Shown piece after piece: positions 53,493 to 62,853 of a stretch of 64,000 bases of DNA. Position numbers and translations under genes: made by a program. The stretch's first letter is position 1; each line of letters opens with the position of its first letter. Source of the DNA: Alistipes sp. (GTDB taxonomy: Bacteria > Bacteroidota > Bacteroidia > Bacteroidales > Rikenellaceae); assembly GCA_017938765.1 (NCBI GenBank), contig JAGBAX010000005.1, positions 1-64,000 on the forward strand. Reading direction: 5' to 3'. The notes beneath the pieces were generated by a model. The model was given only the letters and a program-made list of their open reading frames with translations. It was not told the DNA's origin and ran no database searches.

Positions 53493-53525
53493 AAAACACC
53501 GCACTAATTTAGTGCGGTGTTTTTT
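53493..53525. terminator. Bidirectional terminator between NCS2 and WYL genes
   Basis: ACACCGCACTA (53496-53506) pairs with 53510-53520 around a 3-nt loop, flanked by A and T runs. Confidence 0.9.
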
Positions 53526-53527
53526 GT

Positions 53528-54430
53528 CTACTTATACAGAGTGCCCATACGTTCAATAACTGCGCGCATCTGCTCACGAAGATGGTTGGGACTAAGCACT
53601 TGAGCAGAATCTCCGAGGCTTAACAGAGCTTGACAGAAATCTATCGTAGGGCTGAGGAAGTACTCAAAAACAGAATACTCTTCATCTGTCTGAATCTCCT
53701 TCTGACTACTATGTAGCGGTAGAGTACGCAGGTAGTTTCGCTGGTTTTTATCGACACTGATGCGTATAATCTCTCTCTTGCATCCATTGTTGACAATTAC
53801 TCCAAAGCTACCAGCAAAGTATGTCTCTGCGTCAAAATCTCGCGGAAGAACAAATGAGTTTTCAGAAATCTGAAGCTCCACAATGCGGTCAAGGGCATAT
53901 ATTCTCAACTTACGGTCAGAGAGACTTCTGGAGAGCATATACCAACGACGGGCATACACCTTAACACAGTACGGCTCTACCTCAGTATTGCTAAACGAGT
54001 CGCCAAAGGTGCGATAGTGCAACCTCAGAGTGCGATTGTCGCGCATAGCCTCAATAATCTGCTCCAAGTATTGCTGTCCAGAGGGTATATCCTCAAAGAG
54101 TATTCTACCCTTCAGATGTTTAGCCTCACGCGACAACTGGTCAACGGCAAAGGTACCGAGCAGCCACTTGCGCATATAGTTATTCTCCAGCTCCTCTTCA
54201 TTGGCAATATAGTAGCGATTTGAATCACTGCGGTCACACTTAATATCAACATCAAAAAGAGTCTTAATAGCCTCCTTATGGCGATGAAACGTACGCTCAG
54301 GGATAGTATCGTGCGACTCATTATATGGCGAAATTCGCCAACACTCGTTAATCTCTTCCAACGAAATCTTTCCTCGTCGCGAGATGATATTAACAAGCCA
54401 AATATACCTATTAAACAACGATGCTGACAT
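53528..54430 (-). CDS. WYL domain transcriptional regulator
   Basis: The start is ATG 54430 (300 residues, MSASLFNRYIWLVNII). An N-terminal winged-helix region (SLEEINECWRIS..., RTFHRHKEAIKTLFDVDIKC) is followed by a WYL domain: LRLHYRTFGD, VEPYCVKVYARRWYMLSRS, RIYALDRI. WYL domains sense nucleic acids or small ligands in many stress and defence regulators. No defence genes are adjacent and the regulon is unknown. Transcribed alone. Confidence 0.88.
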   Translation of the reverse strand: MSASLFNRYIWLVNIISRRGKISLEEINECWRISPYNESHDTIPERTFHRHKEAIKTLFDVDIKCDRSDSNRYYIANEEELENNYMRKWLLGTFAVDQLSREAKHLKGRILFEDIPSGQQYLEQIIEAMRDNRTLRLHYRTFGDSFSNTEVEPYCVKVYARRWYMLSRSLSDRKLRIYALDRIVELQISENSFVLPRDFDAETYFAGSFGVIVNNGCKREIIRISVDKNQRNYLRTLPLHSSQKEIQTDEEYSVFEYFLSPTIDFCQALLSLGDSAQVLSPNHLREQMRAVIERMGTLYK

Positions 54431-54456
54431 ACTCCTAAATCCGAATAAACAGATAA

Positions 54457-54478
54457 AGTCGGGTAGCAATACCCGACT
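54457..54478 (-). terminator. Terminator after the secG operon
   Basis: AGTCGGGTA pairs with TACCCGACT around a 4-nt loop, followed on the minus strand by TTAT only, so the T-run is weak. Confidence 0.6.
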
Positions 54479-54502
54479 AATATCAAAAAGCTGAATACCT
54501 AA

Positions 54503-54862
54503 TTAGTTCTGAGTAGGAGCCTCTGGCTGAGCCTCCTCTGCAGGAACAGCTGCCTGTGGTACTACAACCTCGCCCTCAGCTGTTGCATTAATATCCTCAA
54601 CAAGTGCTGAAGCCTCAGCTGCTGCAGGGCTCTGAGCTGGCTTTGTATCCATAGCCATTGTTGCAAAGAGGCTAAGTGCAAAGATTGCAACTGCAAGACC
54701 CCAAGTTGCCTTCTCAAGGAAGTCTGCGGTCTGACGAACACCCATAACCTGGTTAGAAGCACCGAAGTTAGATGCCATACCGCTCTTAGGATTCTGAACA
54801 AGTACTGCAAGCACCATAAGAACGCTTGCGATAAGAACTAATACAATACAAAGTGTATACAT
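54503..54862 (-). CDS. secG: Preprotein translocase subunit SecG
   Basis: The 119-residue protein has LVLIASVLMVLAVLVQNPKSGMAS and a second helix at about residues 55-70, typical of SecG, with a Glu/Ala-rich tail (about 80-119) longer than in E. coli. It aids SecYEG-SecA export. Last gene of the operon at 54503-57635. Confidence 0.94.
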   Translation of the reverse strand: MYTLCIVLVLIASVLMVLAVLVQNPKSGMASNFGASNQVMGVRQTADFLEKATWGLAVAIFALSLFATMAMDTKPAQSPAAAEASALVEDINATAEGEVVVPQAAVPAEEAQPEAPTQN

Positions 54863-54877
54863 ACTATTAACTTAAAT

Positions 54878-55318
54878 TTATAAATTTCTCAATTTTTCTA
54901 TTTGGTCTGCAAAGTAAGCACTTTTTTTCGGATTTAGCAAACTTAATTTGCGATATATTTCAATTGCCTGCCTTTTTAACCCCTGCTGAGCGTAAATTTC
55001 TGCAAGTTCTTCGCTTACAAGGTCATCTTCCTCATCAAAAGTAGCCTCTGTGGTTATCTGTTCATCATCGTCACACTCGCCTGCTTGAGCCACAACACGA
55101 TACTCGCCCACCTTCAAAAAACGGTCAATAAGCTGACTGCTTGTTACTGCCGAGAGGCTCTGAATATCTATCTGGCACAACTCAAGGGAACTGACACTTC
55201 GCGCTGTAGAGAGCAGGCTCTGCATCGGAGTATGGTTATCCTCTATAGCGCGTAACACTGTGCACCAAGGGTAAGATGACACAGGATAGCTATCAAGTAT
55301 ACTCTTTACACTCTCCAT
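54878..55318 (-). CDS. Conserved TPR-like protein between lptE and secG
   Basis: The 146-residue protein has an acidic middle (AGECDDDEQITTEATFDEEDD, about 79-99) and a C-terminal TPR-like pair of helices (ELAEIYAQQGLKRQAIEIYRKL, about 104-125). There is no signal peptide. It lies 3 nt after lptE and 15 nt before secG. Similar genes occur at this place in other Bacteroidetes, from memory. Function unknown. Confidence 0.7.
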   Translation of the reverse strand: MESVKSILDSYPVSSYPWCTVLRAIEDNHTPMQSLLSTARSVSSLELCQIDIQSLSAVTSSQLIDRFLKVGEYRVVAQAGECDDDEQITTEATFDEEDDLVSEELAEIYAQQGLKRQAIEIYRKLSLLNPKKSAYFADQIEKLRNL

Positions 55319-55321
55319 ACT

Positions 55322-55828
55322 CTACCAGTTAGATGCTGCTGCTTGGAAAACATCTGTCACAAGTTGCTCTACAATCTGAGGAATAAGCTCACCCTCAACC
55401 TCTGTAAGAAGCTTTGTAGAGTCGTAGTCTGCATAGGCCGAGAAGTTTCGATTGAACGACATCTTGTCGTCAATAGCATTTGTAAACTTAACCTTTATAG
55501 AGATGGTCAGTCGGTTCTGCAGCGCATAGTCGCCACTTGAGACAGAAGAAGTAGTAGAGCTATAACCCACAATCTCACCCTCAAAGGCAAAGTCGCCACC
55601 CTCCTCTACCTGCACAAGCGATGTTCGGCTGGCAAAGCGCTGTGTAAGCTCGTCGGTAAGCGTAGCGCTCAGAATTGGCGCAACCATCGGTGCATTATTT
55701 GGGAAATAGGCAACACTGAAGGTCTTGGCATCGGGTGGAATAGAGGCACCCGAAAGCGAATACTTCACTGTACAAGCCGTTGCAAACAGCGTAAAGGCAA
55801 CTATTAGTGATAATAATATTCTCTTCAT
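55322..55828 (-). CDS. lptE: LptE family LPS-assembly lipoprotein
   Basis: I take ATG 55828 (168 residues); ATG 55837 is also possible. A lipoprotein signal ends at Cys19 (FATAC). The mature part (YSLSGASIPPDAKTFSVAYFPNNAPMVAP, then LTDELTQRFASRTSLVQVEEGGDFAFEGEIVGY) matches the Bacteroidota LptE pattern, which forms the plug of LptD. It starts within a few nt of the sigma54-activator stop. Confidence 0.88.
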   Translation of the reverse strand: MKRILLSLIVAFTLFATACTVKYSLSGASIPPDAKTFSVAYFPNNAPMVAPILSATLTDELTQRFASRTSLVQVEEGGDFAFEGEIVGYSSTTSSVSSGDYALQNRLTISIKVKFTNAIDDKMSFNRNFSAYADYDSTKLLTEVEGELIPQIVEQLVTDVFQAAASNW

Positions 55829-55838
55829 AACAATCATT

Positions 55839-57029
55839 TTACTCCTCAATACCCAACTCCTTTATACGGCGATAGAGCGTACGCTCGGACATAAATAGCT
55901 CTGCCGCAGCGGCACGACGGGAACCCCCATTTCGGCGCAATGCGCGGACAATCTGCTCACGCTGCATATCTGCCTTTGTTGCAGGGATTGGATTCTCATC
56001 AATAATCTCCTCTGCATACTCAACCTGCTGAGATACAGGCTTTGGCAGCAGAGCTGTAACCTCCTGTCTCGGCGGCTCAGGCGTAATTGGCTGCATAGCT
56101 CCATAGCCTCCCATACGATAGAGCATCTGCTTCAACTCGTTGATATCTGCGCGCATATCAAAGAGAATCTTGTAGAGAATCTCGCGCTCGGTGTTCATAT
56201 CATCAAACGATGCTGCACCTGAAACAGATGGTGCTCCACTCTTATGGTCTGGCGTGAGGTATCGCTCCAGAATAGGCGCTGTAATATCACGCTCAGCTTC
56301 AATAGCAGATATCTGCTCGGCAACATTCTTCAGTTGGCGAACATTACCAGGCCATGAGTAGTGCTCAAGCATATTTCTCGCTGCCGCATCAAGAGTTATC
56401 GCAGGCATACGGTATCTTACTGCCACATCAGAGGCAAACTTACGGAAGAGCAGATATATATCCTCTGGACGCTCTCTGAGGGCTGGCACTGAGATTGGCA
56501 CAGTGGCTAATCGGTAGTACAAATCCTCACGGAAGCGACCCTCGCTAATGGCGCGAAGCAGGTTGTTATTTGTAGCCGCCACAACACGCACATTGGTCTT
56601 CTGCACACGCGCAGAGCCTACACGGATAAACTCTCCCGTCTGAAGCACACGCAGCAGACGCACCTGAGTAGAGAGTGGAAGCTCGCCCACCTCATCAAGG
56701 AAGATTGTTCCACCATCAGCCTCTTCAAAATATCCCTTGCGTGAATCTACAGCACCTGTAAAGGCGCCCTTCTCATGTCCAAAAAGCTCAGAGTCTATAG
56801 TACCCTCTGGAATAGCACCACAGTTCACAGCAACATACTTTCCGTGCTTACGAGCCGATGCGGAGTGGATAACCTGCGGGAAGAACTCCTTACCCACACC
56901 ACTCTCTCCAGTAATGAGCACGGTAAGGTCTGTCGGAGCTACACGAAGCGCTATTTCAAGCGCACGATTTATCAGCTCGGAGTTACCGATAATCCCAAAT
57001 CGCTGTTTTATAGAGACTAAATCTGCCAT
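55839..57029 (-). CDS. Sigma-54-dependent activator without receiver domain
   Basis: The 396-residue protein begins directly with the AAA+ domain (about 10-240): GESGVGKEFFPQVIH (Walker A), GAFTGAVDSRKGYFEEADGGTIFLDEVGELP (GAFTGA loop and Walker B) and the WPGNVRQLKNV sensor region. A linker is followed by a Fis-type helix-turn-helix (GGSRRAAAAELFMSERTLYRRI, about 368-390). It has no receiver or GAF domain, so it resembles PspF, which is controlled by a partner protein. It lies 3 nt after the HU-like gene and is followed by lptE. Confidence 0.93.
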   Translation of the reverse strand: MADLVSIKQRFGIIGNSELINRALEIALRVAPTDLTVLITGESGVGKEFFPQVIHSASARKHGKYVAVNCGAIPEGTIDSELFGHEKGAFTGAVDSRKGYFEEADGGTIFLDEVGELPLSTQVRLLRVLQTGEFIRVGSARVQKTNVRVVAATNNNLLRAISEGRFREDLYYRLATVPISVPALRERPEDIYLLFRKFASDVAVRYRMPAITLDAAARNMLEHYSWPGNVRQLKNVAEQISAIEAERDITAPILERYLTPDHKSGAPSVSGAASFDDMNTEREILYKILFDMRADINELKQMLYRMGGYGAMQPITPEPPRQEVTALLPKPVSQQVEYAEEIIDENPIPATKADMQREQIVRALRRNGGSRRAAAAELFMSERTLYRRIKELGIEE

Positions 57030-57032
57030 ATG

Positions 57033-57635
57033 CTACTCTCCCCCTTTTTTTGGAATCTCAATCAACGGTATTCGCTGCGCCTCCATCTGCATATCCAAAT
57101 CTTCATCTGGAGCAGTAGCCATTGTATAGAGGCCATATGCCAAGGCAAACAGTGCACCAGCAATAACAATAGCCGCAAACCACATCACAAAGCCTCCACC
57201 ACGAGTTGCTCTCGGCTTTTTGCGCACAGGAGCTACTGGATTTACAGGTATTGGCGTAACTGGTGTAACGGGAGCAACTGGAGTAGCTGGCTCGGCAACT
57301 GCTGCGGCAGGAATAGCCACTGCGGCAGGCTTTGTCGGGTCAAAGGTAATAACCCCGTCCTCCGAGCGATAGAATGTACCTAAGTCTGCTACTGGGCACA
57401 CACCGCTCTGCATAAGGGCGTGGCGAATTTCAAAAATAAAGCGGTCAATCTTTCCAGCGGCCTCAATCTCTCGCATACCATTTGCTACGAGCAATCCTCT
57501 AAGCACACCGTCATCCTTCTTTAGCAGTTCTGAGAATATAATCTGCCCATCCTCCTTTGTCACAAACGCTCCAAAAGAGGGGATTACAAGCCTACGATTG
57601 CTCTTTAAGTATTCGTTAATTATATCTACTACCAT
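57033..57635 (-). CDS. HU/CCDC81-type domain protein with one membrane helix
   Basis: The 200-residue protein has an N-terminal HU-like CCDC81 domain (IINEYLKSNRRLVIPSFGAFVTKEDG, GVCPVADLGTFYRSEDG), a Pro/Ala/Val-rich linker (about 125-165) and one membrane helix (about 150-172, FVMWFAAIVIAGALFALAY). Many relatives end in a SPOR domain; this one stops after a short acidic tail. It may link envelope and DNA or peptidoglycan, but the role is unknown. Confidence 0.8.
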   Translation of the reverse strand: MVVDIINEYLKSNRRLVIPSFGAFVTKEDGQIIFSELLKKDDGVLRGLLVANGMREIEAAGKIDRFIFEIRHALMQSGVCPVADLGTFYRSEDGVITFDPTKPAAVAIPAAAVAEPATPVAPVTPVTPIPVNPVAPVRKKPRATRGGGFVMWFAAIVIAGALFALAYGLYTMATAPDEDLDMQMEAQRIPLIEIPKKGGE

Positions 57636-57652
57636 ACTATTCTAATTCACCG

Positions 57653-57683
57653 CAAAGTTAGCAAACTTTTGCCAAACAACAAA
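57653..57683 (-). promoter_or_regulatory. Promoter of the HU-like/sigma54 activator/lptE/secG operon
   Basis: On the minus strand TTTG (57680-57683) is separated by exactly 19 bp from TAACTTTG (57653-57660), an ideal Bacteroidota promoter. The leader to ATG 57635 is about 12 nt. Confidence 0.75.
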
Positions 57684-57690
57684 CAGCAGA

Positions 57691-60594
57691 TTAATAGCCA
57701 AAAATCTGCTCTTGGGTAACAAACTCTATATCTCCTAATGTTTTCAGATACTTCATATCAACATCACGTCGGTCGCCAAGGATGCAGTAGAGGTAGTTGC
57801 GACCCTTAATATGGCTCTGCTGGAAAGCTACAACATCCTCAAGGGTCATTGTCTGAATAGCATTGTAGATAGCCTCTGTACGGTTAAAGTCGGTAATACC
57901 AAAGCGGTTGTCGCCAACATACTTCCACAGCACATCCATCTTTGTAGTTCTTCCAGTACCCATATTTGTGATAATACCCTGACGAGTAAGTTCAAAGGCT
58001 GCCTCTGACTGTGGCATATTCTCAATAATCTCATCAAAAGCCTCAATAGCCTGCTGCATCTTATCGTTTTGTGTAGCGATAAAGGCGTAGAAGTGGTAAG
58101 GCTCCTTGCAGGTGTTTCCCTGTCCCAGATATGCGTATGATGAGTATGCAAGACCACGAGACTCGCGCATCTCCTGAAAGACAATAGCATTCATACCTCC
58201 ACTGAAGTACTCATTATAGAGGCGCACAACAGGGTCAAGAGTCACATCAAACATATCGTCTCCGCAAGTGTACTGCATATAGTAAATCTGCTTTGCATCG
58301 TACTGCGCAAAGATAACCTTTGGCTCAGTAACAGGGATATTTGGAGTACTCTTATACTCTACTGGTATCAGATTCTCTGCCACAGCGTGATTTTTATTGA
58401 GCATATCAACAAGGCTCTTTTTACTCTGCGGTCCATAGTAGAGTACGCGGTGCTGATAGTTCTTCAGACCCTTAATCTTCTCAATAAGGTCATCCGAGGT
58501 AAGAGCCTCAAGTTCTGCGTTTGAGAGCGTTGTGCGCTCAACATAGTCGCCACCAAAGGTTGCGTAACGCTGGAGAGCCGAGTAGTTTGCACGCTGACTG
58601 CTCTTATCGTTCTTACGCTCCTGAACAATATCGCGCTTAATCTCGGCAAGCACATCTTCGTCGCCCTTAATATTTGACAGATACTCCTCGGCAAGGGCCA
58701 GAGCCTTATCCGCATTCTCTGCAAGGCCAGAGATTGTCACATATAGATTTGTCTTTGACGCCGACAGAGAGATATCGCAAGCGAGGTTATACTGCTCAAG
58801 TTGCATCTGCTTTAGGCTCTTATTCTCTGTGCCGAGCATAGACATATACCTACCCACATATGATAGCGCAGGGTCTGACTCGGCACCAAAGTTGTAGAGA
58901 TACACAAGCTCAAAGCGGTCATTCAGCTCATTGCGCTTATAGAGCAGCTCCAGCCCATTATCCATAGCCACGATATCCATATCGCGCTTGTAGTCTGTAA
59001 ATCGCGGAGCAATTGGCTCAACCTCACTGTTTGCAATCTGAGCCAAAAACTCCGATTGCGCATTACGGTTGCTCGGAATAGGTGTAATCTGAGGCTTAGA
59101 AATCTTCTTCTGATTCTTATCCTCGCCCTGACGCTTGTAGACAGTTACAAGAGTATCGTCAGTAAGTTTCTCATTTACCCAAGCAACAACATCGGCCTTA
59201 GTAATCTTTCCAACACGGTCAAGAGTAGTTACGACACTCTCCCAGCTCTGTCCATTGATAAACGAGAGCACCATAGAGTAGCAACGCTCAAAATTATCCT
59301 CATAAGAGGTTGTAAGCTCGCGCTTGTAGTTTGCAATAATGGCATTAAGAATGCTCTCATCAAACTCGCCACTCTTCAACTTTGCAACTTGCTCAAGAAG
59401 TAGCGCCTCTACCTGCTCAAGGGTCTGGCCATCCTTTGGCATACCCATAAGCGTTATAAATCCCGCATCAGAGAGTTGGTCTCCCGAAGCTCCTGCATAG
59501 AGCACCTTCTGCTCCTGAATAAGATTCTGGTCAATAATTCCGCAATAAGCGTTGCTAAGAATCTGAGGAACAATCTCAAGCATCAGAGCATCATCGCTTG
59601 TTGCCGAGCCAGTGAGCCAACCTGCATATAGCATCTCGCTCTCAAGGCCATAGACCTCTGCACGGCGAGGCTCAGTGACAGCAGTAATGCTACCCTCTAC
59701 ACCCTTAGGCAGATTCTCATTGGGCGTCATATCGCCAAAGTATGCATCGATAATCTTAATTACCTCATCTGGGTCAAAGTCGCCAGACATACATATAGCC
59801 ATATTATTTGGCACATAGTAGGTCTTGTAGTAGTTCTTGATATTGGTAATAGAGGGATTTTTCAGATGCTCCTGCTTACCAAGCACAGAGTGCTGACCGT
59901 ATGGATGATTTGGCACCATCAGGCCAAGAAACTTTTCAAACATCTTACGAGAGTCGCGTGTAAGGCTCATATTATACTCCTCGTAGACAGTCTCAAGCTC
60001 TGTATGGAAGCCACGAATAACGGCGTTCTTAAATCTATCAGACTCTATCTTCGCCCAATTCTCAATCTGATTTGATGGTATGACAGACATATAGCTTGTC
60101 TCGTCGTAAGATGTCCAAGCGTTACAGCCATCGCCTCCTATGCTCTGCACAAGTTTGTCGTACTCATTTGGAATAGCATATTTAGCAGCCTCCTGTGACA
60201 GACTATCAATCTTTGCATAGAGAGCCTTGCGCTCCGCCTCATCCTCACTCTTGCGATAAACCTCAAACATCGCCTCTATCTGGTCAAGCACAGGCTTCTC
60301 TGCCTCGTAGTTACTTGTTCCATACTTCTCTGTACCCTTAAACATCAGGTGCTCAAAGTAGTGAGCAAGGCCAGTAGTCTCCGTTGGGTCGTTCTTTGCA
60401 CCTACGCGCACTGCAATCATTGTCTGGATGCGTGGCTGCTCCTTATTAACTGAAAGGTAGACCTTCAGTCCATTATCAAGCGTATAGATACGCACATTCA
60501 TCGGGTCAGAGCTGACCTTCTCGTAACTATACTTAGAACAAGATGACAGAGCAAAAAGTGCAACTGCCATCAAAAGCAATCTCAAATGTTTCAT
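57691..60594 (-). CDS. M16 family zinc peptidase lipoprotein
   Basis: The start is ATG 60594 (967 residues). A lipoprotein signal ends at Cys19 (ALSSC). The first M16 domain has the inverted zinc motif GLAHYFEHLMFKG (His78, Glu81, His82) and the downstream Glu in ELETVYEEYNMS; a second, non-catalytic M16 half follows, as in pitrilysin-type proteins. It is probably periplasmic and outer-membrane-anchored and degrades peptides. It lies 2 nt after the DUF456 gene. Confidence 0.93.
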   Translation of the reverse strand: MKHLRLLLMAVALFALSSCSKYSYEKVSSDPMNVRIYTLDNGLKVYLSVNKEQPRIQTMIAVRVGAKNDPTETTGLAHYFEHLMFKGTEKYGTSNYEAEKPVLDQIEAMFEVYRKSEDEAERKALYAKIDSLSQEAAKYAIPNEYDKLVQSIGGDGCNAWTSYDETSYMSVIPSNQIENWAKIESDRFKNAVIRGFHTELETVYEEYNMSLTRDSRKMFEKFLGLMVPNHPYGQHSVLGKQEHLKNPSITNIKNYYKTYYVPNNMAICMSGDFDPDEVIKIIDAYFGDMTPNENLPKGVEGSITAVTEPRRAEVYGLESEMLYAGWLTGSATSDDALMLEIVPQILSNAYCGIIDQNLIQEQKVLYAGASGDQLSDAGFITLMGMPKDGQTLEQVEALLLEQVAKLKSGEFDESILNAIIANYKRELTTSYEDNFERCYSMVLSFINGQSWESVVTTLDRVGKITKADVVAWVNEKLTDDTLVTVYKRQGEDKNQKKISKPQITPIPSNRNAQSEFLAQIANSEVEPIAPRFTDYKRDMDIVAMDNGLELLYKRNELNDRFELVYLYNFGAESDPALSYVGRYMSMLGTENKSLKQMQLEQYNLACDISLSASKTNLYVTISGLAENADKALALAEEYLSNIKGDEDVLAEIKRDIVQERKNDKSSQRANYSALQRYATFGGDYVERTTLSNAELEALTSDDLIEKIKGLKNYQHRVLYYGPQSKKSLVDMLNKNHAVAENLIPVEYKSTPNIPVTEPKVIFAQYDAKQIYYMQYTCGDDMFDVTLDPVVRLYNEYFSGGMNAIVFQEMRESRGLAYSSYAYLGQGNTCKEPYHFYAFIATQNDKMQQAIEAFDEIIENMPQSEAAFELTRQGIITNMGTGRTTKMDVLWKYVGDNRFGITDFNRTEAIYNAIQTMTLEDVVAFQQSHIKGRNYLYCILGDRRDVDMKYLKTLGDIEFVTQEQIFGY

Positions 60595-60596
60595 AT

Positions 60597-61109
60597 CTAA
60601 AATATATTTGAAAACCAATCTCCTATAGCTGGAAAGAGCTCTGAAAAAATCTTTATCAGAATTACCAAGCTGAGTATTACCTTAAAGCCCGTGCCGACAA
60701 GAAACGACAGAAATGAGCCAATACCCACCTTAACAGCACGACCTACATCAGAGTTATCCTTGATAAGCTCGCCCACAATAGCTCCGATAAATGGGCCGAT
60801 AATTGCTCCAATGACACTTCCAAGGAGCATACCCACAATAAGACCCGCTGTTGCACCTCGCTCGCCTGCCTTACTACCACCAAAGAGCTTTGCAAAGTAT
60901 GCTGGCAGCAAAAAATCAATAATAGAGACAACAATCGTAAGAGCAAGGTATATCCAAAGTGTTGAAGTTGATATATCAGAGTATGAACAGAAGTAGCAAC
61001 ACAGTAGCGCTCCATACGAAAGGAACTGACCCGGAAGTGCTGGCACAATACAGCCTATTATACCTATTATGACAAGCAGAATAGCTGATATAGAGAGGAA
61101 AATGTCCAT
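60597..61109 (-). CDS. DUF456 family membrane protein
   Basis: The 170-residue protein has the DUF456 pattern: LLVIIGIIGCIVPALPGQFLSYGALL, and a glycine-rich GLIVGMLLGSVIGAIIGPFIGAIVGELI segment. About five membrane helices. Its ATG overlaps the panD stop codon (TAATG). Function unknown. Confidence 0.9.
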   Translation of the reverse strand: MDIFLSISAILLVIIGIIGCIVPALPGQFLSYGALLCCYFCSYSDISTSTLWIYLALTIVVSIIDFLLPAYFAKLFGGSKAGERGATAGLIVGMLLGSVIGAIIGPFIGAIVGELIKDNSDVGRAVKVGIGSFLSFLVGTGFKVILSLVILIKIFSELFPAIGDWFSNIF

Positions 61110-61462
61110 TATTTAACCAATTTATTAGTAGCCGTCTGAGGGAAAATAACCCAAGGCTTAAAACTCTTAGCCTCTTCAAAATCCATAGATGCGTAGGAGA
61201 TAATTATTACCACATCACCCACTGATGCCTTATGTGCGGCTGCACCATTGAGACAAATTACGCCGCTACCAGCCTCCCCTGGAATGGCATAGGTCTCTAA
61301 TCGCTCGCCGTTTGTAACATTTACCACCTGTACCTTCTCGCCACGAATAATGTTTGCAGCCTCAAGAAGCTCGCTGTCAATAGTAATACTACCCACATAG
61401 TCCACATTTGCCTGTGTGACTGTCACGCGATGAATCTTGGATTTGAGTACTTCAATAGTCAT
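61109..61462 (-). CDS. panD: Aspartate 1-decarboxylase
   Basis: The 117-residue proenzyme has [24 protein letters not shown]; self-cleavage at Gly-Ser (about residues 25-26) makes the pyruvoyl group. [27 protein letters not shown] is typical. It makes beta-alanine for pantothenate. It starts 1 nt after the panC stop codon. Confidence 0.97.
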   Translation of the reverse strand: MTIEVLKSKIHRVTVTQANVDYVGSITIDSELLEAANIIRGEKVQVVNVTNGERLETYAIPGEAGSGVICLNGAAAHKASVGDVVIIISYASMDFEEAKSFKPWVIFPQTATNKLVK

Positions 61463-61463
61463 C

Positions 61464-62300
61464 TTACTTCAATTTTATATTGTCAATAAGGCGAATTTCG
61501 CCCGCCTGAACTGCTATGCAACCCTGAATACGACTGCACTCATCCCAACTCGTAACGCTCTGCATTGTAAGGGCATCCACAGCCTGAAAGTAGATAACCT
61601 TGAGCAGTGGATTCTTCTCCACCTCTGCAGTAACCCAAGCAGTCAGAGCCTCTGGGCTCATCTCTCCAACTTTTGTTACTGCCGCTGAGAGAACTTCGTA
61701 GATATGAGGCGCTGCAGCGCGATGCTCTGCTGTAAGCAGCGTATTTCGCGATGAGCGAGCAAGGCCGTCTGTGTCGCGAATAATAGGACAATCTACAATC
61801 TCAACATTAAGACCCAACTGAGCAACCATAGCACGAACAACAGCAATCTGCTGAAAGTCCTTCTCGCCAAAGTATGCCTTTGTAGGCTCAACGATATTAA
61901 AGAGTCGGCTAACAACCTGCGCCACGCCATTGAAATGTCCTGGGCGAGTCGCTCCCTCCATAACCTTATCTATCTGGCCAAAGTCAAAAACGCGTGTATC
62001 TGGCTCTGGATAGATCTCCTCAACGCTTGGGAAGAGCACATAGTCCACACCCGCAGCCTCTAACATAGCAGCATCAGCCTCTGGGGTACGAGGGTAGTGT
62101 TTCAGGTCGTTTTTATCATTAAACTGTGTTGGATTTACAAAGACGGATACCACAACAGTATCGCACTCACGGCGTGCGCGCTCAACAAGAGAGATGTGAC
62201 CCTGATGCAGCGCACCCATAGTAGGCACAAAGCCTATTGTCTTATCACGAAGCGGAAGCAGTGCCTCTCGCAACTCTGACACGGTAGAAAATGCTCTCAT
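61464..62300 (-). CDS. panC: Pantothenate synthetase
   Basis: The 278-residue protein has [19 protein letters not shown] (HIGH-like), [37 protein letters not shown] and [12 protein letters not shown]. It joins pantoate and beta-alanine using ATP. First gene of the panC-panD-DUF456-M16 operon. Confidence 0.97.
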   Translation of the reverse strand: MRAFSTVSELREALLPLRDKTIGFVPTMGALHQGHISLVERARRECDTVVVSVFVNPTQFNDKNDLKHYPRTPEADAAMLEAAGVDYVLFPSVEEIYPEPDTRVFDFGQIDKVMEGATRPGHFNGVAQVVSRLFNIVEPTKAYFGEKDFQQIAVVRAMVAQLGLNVEIVDCPIIRDTDGLARSSRNTLLTAEHRAAAPHIYEVLSAAVTKVGEMSPEALTAWVTAEVEKNPLLKVIYFQAVDALTMQSVTSWDECSRIQGCIAVQAGEIRLIDNIKLK

Positions 62301-62319
62301 TTTACTATATTTAATGGCA

Positions 62320-62349
62320 CAAAGTTATAAAAAATTCAAAAAAGGCAAA
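62320..62349 (-). promoter_or_regulatory. panC operon promoter (TTTG-N18-TAACTTTG)
   Basis: The minus strand has TTTG (62346-62349) 18 bp before TAACTTTG (62320-62327), a near-ideal promoter with a leader of about 15 nt to ATG 62300. Confidence 0.7.
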
Positions 62350-62352
62350 CGA

Positions 62353-62853
62353 TTAAAGCAATAATTTTGGCTCTGTACATCCAATGACTATCTTTCTACC
62401 ATCAGATAGAGTAATAAGATAGAGATTATCCATTGATGTAGCATACATCTTGAAGCGTCCCAACTGCTTACTTCTAAACCCTCCAAAGTAGCCAAACAAT
62501 CCTGCACAACCACCGTCAGTATATACCCTTTTCATATCTTTAGGTTCTAACTGCACTATGGACACTATCATAGAGCGGGGTATTGTTATGCTCTCATATC
62601 TACGCAAAACGGTTATCTTAGACTGAGAGATCTCAAGACGTTGTGGCGAGTAGCCCTCGCAAAATATCATAATACCTACAAGTACAGGCAATGCCACAAC
62701 AAGTCCCGCCACAGCCGCTACGGTAGTACCATTGAAAATCAGATATACAAGCATACCAATATAAATTACCGAGCCGGCAAAAAATATCAGAGTAAATGCC
62801 CACACTGTTTTACTCCATACAAAAGGAAGCGTATATACCCTCTCACGAACCAT
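62353..62853 (-). CDS. Small membrane protein with bacterial PH-like domain (paralogue 2)
   Basis: The start is ATG 62853 (166 residues, MVRERVYTLPFVWSKT), which overlaps the stop codon of the upstream barrel gene by 1 nt (TAATG). Two hydrophobic segments (about 14-60) are followed by a PH-like region with SITIPRSMIVSIVQLE, GCAGLFGYFGGFRS and a DGRKIVIGC end. The FGYFG motif and layout match the protein at 18766-19281. Function unknown. Confidence 0.7.
   Translation of the reverse strand: MVRERVYTLPFVWSKTVWAFTLIFFAGSVIYIGMLVYLIFNGTTVAAVAGLVVALPVLVGIMIFCEGYSPQRLEISQSKITVLRRYESITIPRSMIVSIVQLEPKDMKRVYTDGGCAGLFGYFGGFRSKQLGRFKMYATSMDNLYLITLSDGRKIVIGCTEPKLLL

Noticed and set aside
57661-57682. Near match to a sigma54 -24/-12 promoter (TGGCA...TTGCT) on the minus strand before the operon that encodes the sigma54 activator
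   Set aside because: The distance between the GG and GC pairs is 9 nt, not the strict 10, and an ideal primary-sigma promoter overlaps it.
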